From the NCBI GenBank assembly GCA_042408595.1, contig JBHOQX010000106.1:13060-77059 (forward strand): a stretch of 64,000 nucleotides of DNA, given 5' to 3'. The notes beneath the pieces are model-generated. The model was not told where the DNA came from, ran no database searches, and saw only the letters and a program-made list of their open reading frames with translations. The translations under genes were made by a program, and so were the position numbers. Positions 59,179-64,000 of the stretch are shown here, in pieces; position 1 is the first letter of the stretch, and each line of letters opens with the position of its first letter. The stretch is from JBHOQX01 sp042408595 (lineage in GTDB: Bacteria > Chloroflexota > Chloroflexia > Chloroflexales > Roseiflexaceae).

Positions 59179-61148
59179 GGTTCCTCCGATGATACCCAAG
59201 GTGGACAGTAGCTTGGAAGACCAACGTAGCGCCGCATGCCAAGGTCGAGCCGGATCTGCGTGCCGGGCGGCAGAACCACCCGCAGCCATGGGGCGTCCAC
59301 CCGCGTCTCCCGCGCTTCGACCTGCAGCGGCGGTGCGTGGTAGCTCCAGGGGCTGCCGGGGTAGTCGCTGATCCGCTCGCCGTAGCGCACGGTGGTGAAG
59401 CAGTGCTCGGCGAACGCCCCGGCCTGGACGAGCACCTCGCGCCGGGCCAGGGGGCTGAGATTGACCAGATGAAGGGTTATGCCATGTTCTCCGATGCGCT
59501 CTACCAGCGCCGCGACATCTTCCGGTAGGCCGGGCCGGCGGCGCCCGGCGTCGAAGTAGCGTACACTGACGTGTAGCAGCCCGCCGTTGTAGATGATCTG
59601 CGGGCCGCCGAGGGTCAACTGCACCAGCGCCTCGGTCGTCACCGGGTTGACGTTCTGCCAGATATGGACCAGGGTATGGATCTGGTTATCCGGAAGATGG
59701 TGGAGATCGGTGCTGTCCTGACGGATCAGCTCAAGGCGGCGGTAGACGTGGCCCAGGCTCTGCGCCAGAAAGCGTTCCGGATAGTCCGGATTCTCACCCT
59801 GCAGAAAGCACAGCCAGGGGCCCTCGTGGGTGCTGTCTTCTTTGCCGCGCCCTGGCCAGATCGTGCGCCAGTCGCTCGGGTCAGCCTGACGCAGGCGCGC
59901 GATCCGCGCCCAGTCGCCCGGCTGGCGTGCGACGAACCAGAGCGCCACCGGATAGGTCGGCGGCAGCGGCTGATAATCAAACCAGCCGTGGTCGCCGTAG
60001 CGGTAGGGGACGAGGAACGCCCGCGGGTGCGTTTCGTCGCCGGCGATCTGGCCTTCAAGGTGGTGCGCCAGGCTCATCGACCGCCCGGTTGGGTCGACGA
60101 GAACGCCCTGAGCCAGCACAGCGTCCATCTGCCAGCGCGGCAGATCGAGGAAGCGCGCCTCGCCGGTCAGCAGAAAGGCGTTGACACCGGCCACCAGAGC
60201 GGCCATGCCGATGTTATAAAAGCCATGCGGCCAGGTCCAGCCGTACAGCCCGCCGTACCACCTGCCGCCGGTGTACTCGCCCACCTCACCGTTCAGGCCG
60301 GCGTTGTCGGGCAGGAGGCCGCCGTTGCGCACGGCGCGCTCGATCCAGGCCGCGGTGTACTCCGCCACCCAGGTGCGGAAACGCGGCTCGCCGGTTAACA
60401 GGTAGGCGTTGGTCACCAGGCTGGTCACCAGCAGGTTGGTCGCCGTGTCGCCGCGGCCGTAGCGCGACTGCATCGCCTCGCCCATAGCCCGTGCGCCGGC
60501 GGGGGTCAGCAGATCGTCGTAGCTCGTCACCCCCGGTACATCATCGAACGGCAGGCCGTAGCGGCGCATCTCGTCGCCCCAATCGGCGAAGAACTGCTCC
60601 GGCGGCACGTCCTTGTAGCCCCAGCGCGGCCCGGCGCTGCCGTTGTGCGGCGCGCGGATGATCTTGTGAACTGGGTCGTAGTTCGGTGCGTCCGGGTCGG
60701 CGCCGGTGTAGAAGTCGGCGAAGCGCTGCGCCAGCTCGCGCAGGCGCGGGTTGGTCGGGTCGGCCAGGCACAGGAAGTAGAAGTAGATCAGGCTTTCGCC
60801 CTGATGGAACTGGTCGGCCCCACGCTCGAACTCGCGGTGGAGCAGGCCCAGCGCGCCGAGCTGGCGGGTGATCGCCTCCCACTGGCGCAGGCTTAGCTCG
60901 AGCAGCCGGTCATCGCCGCCGAGCAGGTAGAACAGCGGCCAGTTGTAGAACGCCTCGTAGAAGTCGTCCACATCGTCGCGCCCGTGCTGGGCGGCGGTGC
61001 CGCCCCAGATCAGCGTACCGTCTGGGTTGGTATATTTCGCCAGGTAGGGATCGATCGCCGCGTTCATGGCGGCGAACAAGGCACGCTCCAGCACCGCCCA
61101 GGCGGGTGGGTGAAGGCAAGGTTCGGTGGCGTGAATGGTGGTGTGCAT
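59175..61148 (-). CDS. Large putative alpha/alpha-barrel carbohydrate-active protein, unknown family
   Basis: A 657-residue soluble protein without signal peptide. It is rich in aromatic and His residues in the style of (alpha/alpha)6-barrel hydrolases or lyases: WGGTAAQHGRDDVDDFYEAF, NWPLFYLLGG, HREFERGADQFHQGESLIYF, GEYTGGRWYGGLYGWTWPHG FYN, and a C-terminal beta domain (LHVSVRYFD, LHLVNLSPL). I do not know a named family. Coupling to an RraA-like aldolase suggests sugar-acid catabolism. It lies downstream of the secreted beta-helix protein on the same strand. Confidence 0.6.
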   Translation of the reverse strand: MHTTIHATEPCLHPPAWAVLERALFAAMNAAIDPYLAKYTNPDGTLIWGGTAAQHGRDDVDDFYEAFYNWPLFYLLGGDDRLLELSLRQWEAITRQLGALGLLHREFERGADQFHQGESLIYFYFLCLADPTNPRLRELAQRFADFYTGADPDAPNYDPVHKIIRAPHNGSAGPRWGYKDVPPEQFFADWGDEMRRYGLPFDDVPGVTSYDDLLTPAGARAMGEAMQSRYGRGDTATNLLVTSLVTNAYLLTGEPRFRTWVAEYTAAWIERAVRNGGLLPDNAGLNGEVGEYTGGRWYGGLYGWTWPHGFYNIGMAALVAGVNAFLLTGEARFLDLPRWQMDAVLAQGVLVDPTGRSMSLAHHLEGQIAGDETHPRAFLVPYRYGDHGWFDYQPLPPTYPVALWFVARQPGDWARIARLRQADPSDWRTIWPGRGKEDSTHEGPWLCFLQGENPDYPERFLAQSLGHVYRRLELIRQDSTDLHHLPDNQIHTLVHIWQNVNPVTTEALVQLTLGGPQIIYNGGLLHVSVRYFDAGRRRPGLPEDVAALVERIGEHGITLHLVNLSPLARREVLVQAGAFAEHCFTTVRYGERISDYPGSPWSYHAPPLQVEARETRVDAPWLRVVLPPGTQIRLDLGMRRYVGLPSYCPPWVSSEEP

Positions 61149-61204
61149 AGACTGTGCGTGGCAGGGCGGAAAGGTGCCGCTCCCCGCCCTGCCGCCCCTG
61201 GTTG

Positions 61205-64000
61205 CTAACGGAAGGTGAACCAGTCGATGTTCCCGACGCCGGTGCCCTTGACCACCAGCACCAGGTTATGTACCCCGCTGGCCCCGCTGATGGTGGTCGT
61301 CTGCTCGGTATAGACGCTGAAGTCGTATTCGCTGCTGCCGGTGGCCGTGACGGTGAAGGTGCCGATCAGCGGCCCCTCGGCGCTGTCCAGGCGGAGCTCG
61401 AACTGCTTGCCGCCGCAACAGGTGCCGGTGGCGATCCGCGTTCGGAAGGTGGTCAGACCGCCCGTGCCGAAGTTCACCCCTTCGTAGGTGATCGTGTCAC
61501 CTTCGAACAGGTTGCCGATGTAGGTGCCTTCGTTGCGCACCTGCCCGGTGGCGCTGTCGAAGCTCTCGGCCTCGATCTGGTCGGTAGCCTGGCGCTTGAC
61601 CGGCGGCGGGGTCGTGTCGGCGAAGCGCACCCAGTCGAGCGTGCCGACTTCGCCGTCGAAGCTCAGGACCACGTCGTGCGTGCCGGTGATCCCTGCCCCG
61701 TTCAGCGCCACCGCGACGGATTGCAGGGTTGCCGCGCCATTGTTCGGCTGGACATCGAGCGTGCCGACTAGCGGGCCAGCCGGGCCGTCCAGCCGGACCT
61801 GGATCTGCGCCGCGCCGGTGGCGCCGGGCGTGGCGACCTGCGCGCTGAACTGGTTGAGGCCGGTGCCGCTGCCGAAATCGACGTTTTTGAACGTCAGGCT
61901 GTCGCCGTCGCCCAGGCCGGAGACGCTCAGGCCGCCGTCGCTGATGCTGCCGCTCTTCTCGTCGTAACTTTCGGCTTCGATCCGTTTGGTGGCGTCGTAC
62001 GCGAATGGCGGGGGCGGGTCGGCGCTGGTGAAGCGGAAGAAGTCGATATCGCCGCAGCCATCACCCTTGTCGCAGACCAGCACCAGGTCCTGCACGCCGC
62101 TCACGCTGCTGATCGCTGTCGCCTGGATGGTGCGGTTGCTGAAATTGAACTCGCCGCTGCTGGTGGCCCGCGTGCGCAGCGTGCCGATCAAGGTGCCGGT
62201 TGGGCTGCCGAGGTGCAGCTCGATCGCGCGCCCGCCGCAGCAAGCGCCCGCCCCCAGCGACGCTTCAAAGGTCTTCAGCCCGCCGCTGCCGAAGTCGATC
62301 TGCAGGTAGGTCACGCTGCGGCCATCGACCAGGCCGCCTAGCACGCCGCCGAAGGTCGTCACGTCGCCGTTGGTCGCGTCGAAATCGACGGCGTCGATCT
62401 CCTCGTTCGCCGGGCGTTCGGCGGGCGGGCGAGCCGGTGGGGCGGCGCTCTGGCAATCCAGGAAGTTGCAGCCGACCGCAGCGGTGTAGCCTTCGGTCGC
62501 GCCGGGGGCGCGCTTGGTGTTGTTGCGCACCTCGCCGCCCGGCGCCCAGTCATTCAGAACCCGGACCGGTGAAAGGATGACGTTGTTCTCGATCACCGTA
62601 CCGGTCGCATCCTGACCTTTATCGAACAAAATGCTGTCATCGTGCGTGCCGAGCACGGTATTGTTGTAGACGTGGTTGTACTTCACCACGCCGTCTCCGG
62701 TGCCATGCAGATAGATACCGTAGCCAAGGTTGTCCCACACCACGTTCTGGTAGACCTCGAAGCCGCTGGGGCTGTTATCGAGGTAGATCCCGCCGGTCTG
62801 GAACAGATCCTGGCGCACGCGCGAGTTGTAGACCCAGTTGTGGTGAATCTTGGTAACAGGCGCGGTGACATTCTCATTCTGGTAGCAACAGGTGTCGATC
62901 CCGCCTGCGTCGGCCGTCAGCAGCGCGTAGTCGTAGATCACGTTGTAGCCGATGTCGTGGCCCGCCGCGGTTTCGGTATCGCGCTGGTCGTCGTAATCCA
63001 GGTTAATGCCGTCGCGCGCTGCGTTGAAGATCGTGTTGTAGGTCACGGTGTGGTTGGCGGTGTTGGGCGGCAACAGGATGGGCGTGCCGTAGGCGCCGGC
63101 GTAGCCGATGTCGTGGATCAGATTGTTGGTGGCGGTGTTGCCCGTGCCATGCAGGACGATCCCGCTGCCGGCGCTGATCTGCACATGGCTGTTTCTAACC
63201 ACATTGCCCGTGCCATCGAGCACGATCCCGGTGGTGCGGTTGTTGGTCTTCCAGGTGATCGGCCCGTCGAGCCGTTCGAAATGGGAGAGATACTTCGCCT
63301 CGATGCCGTCGATCACGTTGCCGCGGCTCGCCGCATCCATGATGATCCCGGCGGCGAAGATGCGCAGCCCGGTGACCGTGACGTTTGACTTGCCGCGCAG
63401 GTCGAAGGCCCACTCGCGCTGCTTGGCGCTCACCAGCAGCGTATTCGGGTCGGCGCCGCCGGGTGCCCAGAGGTACAGAGTTTTGCTGGCCGTGTCGTAG
63501 TACCATTCGTTGGCGGTGTCGAGCGCGGCCAGCTTGCCGACCAGATAGTAGCGTGCGTCGGCCGCCGAGCAGATACCGTCGCACGAGCGCGGGCGCGGAA
63601 ACTCGACCCGCCCGGCGGCGCTGGACGACACCACCGAGGTGACGTGTGCAAAGGGGTTGGTGCCGCCCCAGATGTGCACGATCGCGCCGCTCCAATCGAT
63701 GTTGGGGATGCGCGGGTCGACGATGGTGGTGGCGGTGCTCTTGGCCTGCGCGGTGGCCCAGGCCGGCTTCATCGGGTCGCTGCCGGTGTTCGGCCAGCGC
63801 GCCTCCATCGCCATCCGGTCGTTGATAAACACCTGGTTGGCGAGCAGGTTCGGGTTGAACGTCACCGTGGCCTTGTAAATGCTGCCGCTGTGTCTCGTCC
63901 AGCCGCGCACCAGGTCGGCCCCGCTGATCACCACCGGCCCATCGCCAGCGGGCCGAAAGGTCACTCCGCTGTTGGGCGCGACGGTCTCGGGATAGATCCC
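61205..64000 (-). CDS. Secreted right-handed beta-helix protein with three CBM6-like modules (N-terminus outside window)
   Basis: At least 931 residues; the frame is open to the window edge and the N-terminus is missing. The visible first half is a parallel beta-helix (GNVVRNSHVQISAGSGIVLH, NHTVTYNTIFNAARDGINLD, GIYLHGTGDGVVKYNHVYNN), as in polysaccharide lyases and alginate epimerases. Three homologous modules of about 120 residues follow, each starting IDAVDFD/IEAESYD/IEAESFD and containing DFGSGGLKTFEA-like and SGVHDLVL-like strands ending IDWFTF, a CBM6 pattern. It probably binds and cleaves cell-wall polysaccharide outside the cell. Confidence 0.8.
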   Translation of the reverse strand, partial: GIYPETVAPNSGVTFRPAGDGPVVISGADLVRGWTRHSGSIYKATVTFNPNLLANQVFINDRMAMEARWPNTGSDPMKPAWATAQAKSTATTIVDPRIPNIDWSGAIVHIWGGTNPFAHVTSVVSSSAAGRVEFPRPRSCDGICSAADARYYLVGKLAALDTANEWYYDTASKTLYLWAPGGADPNTLLVSAKQREWAFDLRGKSNVTVTGLRIFAAGIIMDAASRGNVIDGIEAKYLSHFERLDGPITWKTNNRTTGIVLDGTGNVVRNSHVQISAGSGIVLHGTGNTATNNLIHDIGYAGAYGTPILLPPNTANHTVTYNTIFNAARDGINLDYDDQRDTETAAGHDIGYNVIYDYALLTADAGGIDTCCYQNENVTAPVTKIHHNWVYNSRVRQDLFQTGGIYLDNSPSGFEVYQNVVWDNLGYGIYLHGTGDGVVKYNHVYNNTVLGTHDDSILFDKGQDATGTVIENNVILSPVRVLNDWAPGGEVRNNTKRAPGATEGYTAAVGCNFLDCQSAAPPARPPAERPANEEIDAVDFDATNGDVTTFGGVLGGLVDGRSVTYLQIDFGSGGLKTFEASLGAGACCGGRAIELHLGSPTGTLIGTLRTRATSSGEFNFSNRTIQATAISSVSGVQDLVLVCDKGDGCGDIDFFRFTSADPPPPFAYDATKRIEAESYDEKSGSISDGGLSVSGLGDGDSLTFKNVDFGSGTGLNQFSAQVATPGATGAAQIQVRLDGPAGPLVGTLDVQPNNGAATLQSVAVALNGAGITGTHDVVLSFDGEVGTLDWVRFADTTPPPVKRQATDQIEAESFDSATGQVRNEGTYIGNLFEGDTITYEGVNFGTGGLTTFRTRIATGTCCGGKQFELRLDSAEGPLIGTFTVTATGSSEYDFSVYTEQTTTISGASGVHNLVLVVKGTGVGNIDWFTFR

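Overview
The window is 64 kb of GC-rich (roughly two-thirds GC by eye) bacterial chromosome. Gene content and style point to a Chloroflexota bacterium, probably near Chloroflexales. Pointers are a stand-alone TrpB2 behind a T-box leader, GTP-type PEPCK, a 7TM-GAF sensor, DUF1992, TspO-like and F420-type enzymes, good Shine-Dalgarno sites and frequent GTG/TTG starts. Taxonomy is inferred, because there is no rRNA in the window.

Layout. (1) 0-7.9 kb, metabolism: the end of sucD, an SDR, a fused LivH-LivM permease, an aminotransferase, pckG, a cobalamin adenosyltransferase and a Yip1 protein. (2) 8.1-19.4 kb, tryptophan: a sigma70 promoter and T-box riboswitch drive trpB2, followed by trpS, trpE and trpG. 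trpD is separated from them by a GNAT, an ATP-grasp-like protein, a DmpA remnant and a secreted sorbosone-dehydrogenase-like protein. (3) 19.4-22.3 kb, a lower-GC accessory patch of polymorphic-toxin debris: a frameshifted DUF6883 domain with DUF4926, a frameshifted unknown, and a CdiA-C-type toxin tip broken by an internal duplication with an immunity candidate behind it. (4) 22.3-32.3 kb, housekeeping: a 7TM-GAF regulator, uvsE, DUF1992, a TspO-like protein, a diaminopentanoate-dehydrogenase-like protein, a probable 6S RNA with its promoter, holA, rpsT and murJ. (5) 32.4-41.7 kb, a YnjBCD-type ABC transporter (binding protein, two permeases, ATPase) interleaved with a GH42 beta-galactosidase and an APH-type kinase. 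A metF-like gene interrupts it between a 40-bp direct repeat. (6) 41.8-50.7 kb, the most interesting block: a radical SAM enzyme of the Tes/MJ0619 type, a MerA/Lpd-like flavoenzyme, a methyltransferase, a GrdB-family selenoprotein with an in-frame UGA and SECIS hairpin, two 'rSAM/selenodomain-associated' (TIGR04283-like) glycosyltransferases, a nucleoside hydrolase, a CDP-alcohol phosphatidyltransferase and a PfkB kinase. (7) 50.8-58.3 kb, a pseudogene belt (PQQ propeller, luciferase-like, P450, glycoside hydrolase, integron-type integrase) around an intact DUF2249/NnrS-like operon with a CRP/FNR-type site and a CDF metal exporter with an SmtB-like operator. (8) 58.4-64 kb, an RraA-like protein, a large barrel-type putative glycoside hydrolase, and a beta-helix protein with three CBM6-like modules that runs off the window.

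How it fits together. Region 6 looks like a pathway that builds or modifies a nucleoside- or sugar-derived, possibly lipid-linked small molecule with a selenocysteine redox step. The known neighbours of TIGR04283 transferases (rSAM/selenodomain and arsenosugar systems) suggest the direction, but the product is inference. Region 5 is a carbohydrate or small-molecule uptake operon later split by insertion. Regions 3 and 7 are where DNA has come and gone. All calls come from reading the sequence; no database search was run.
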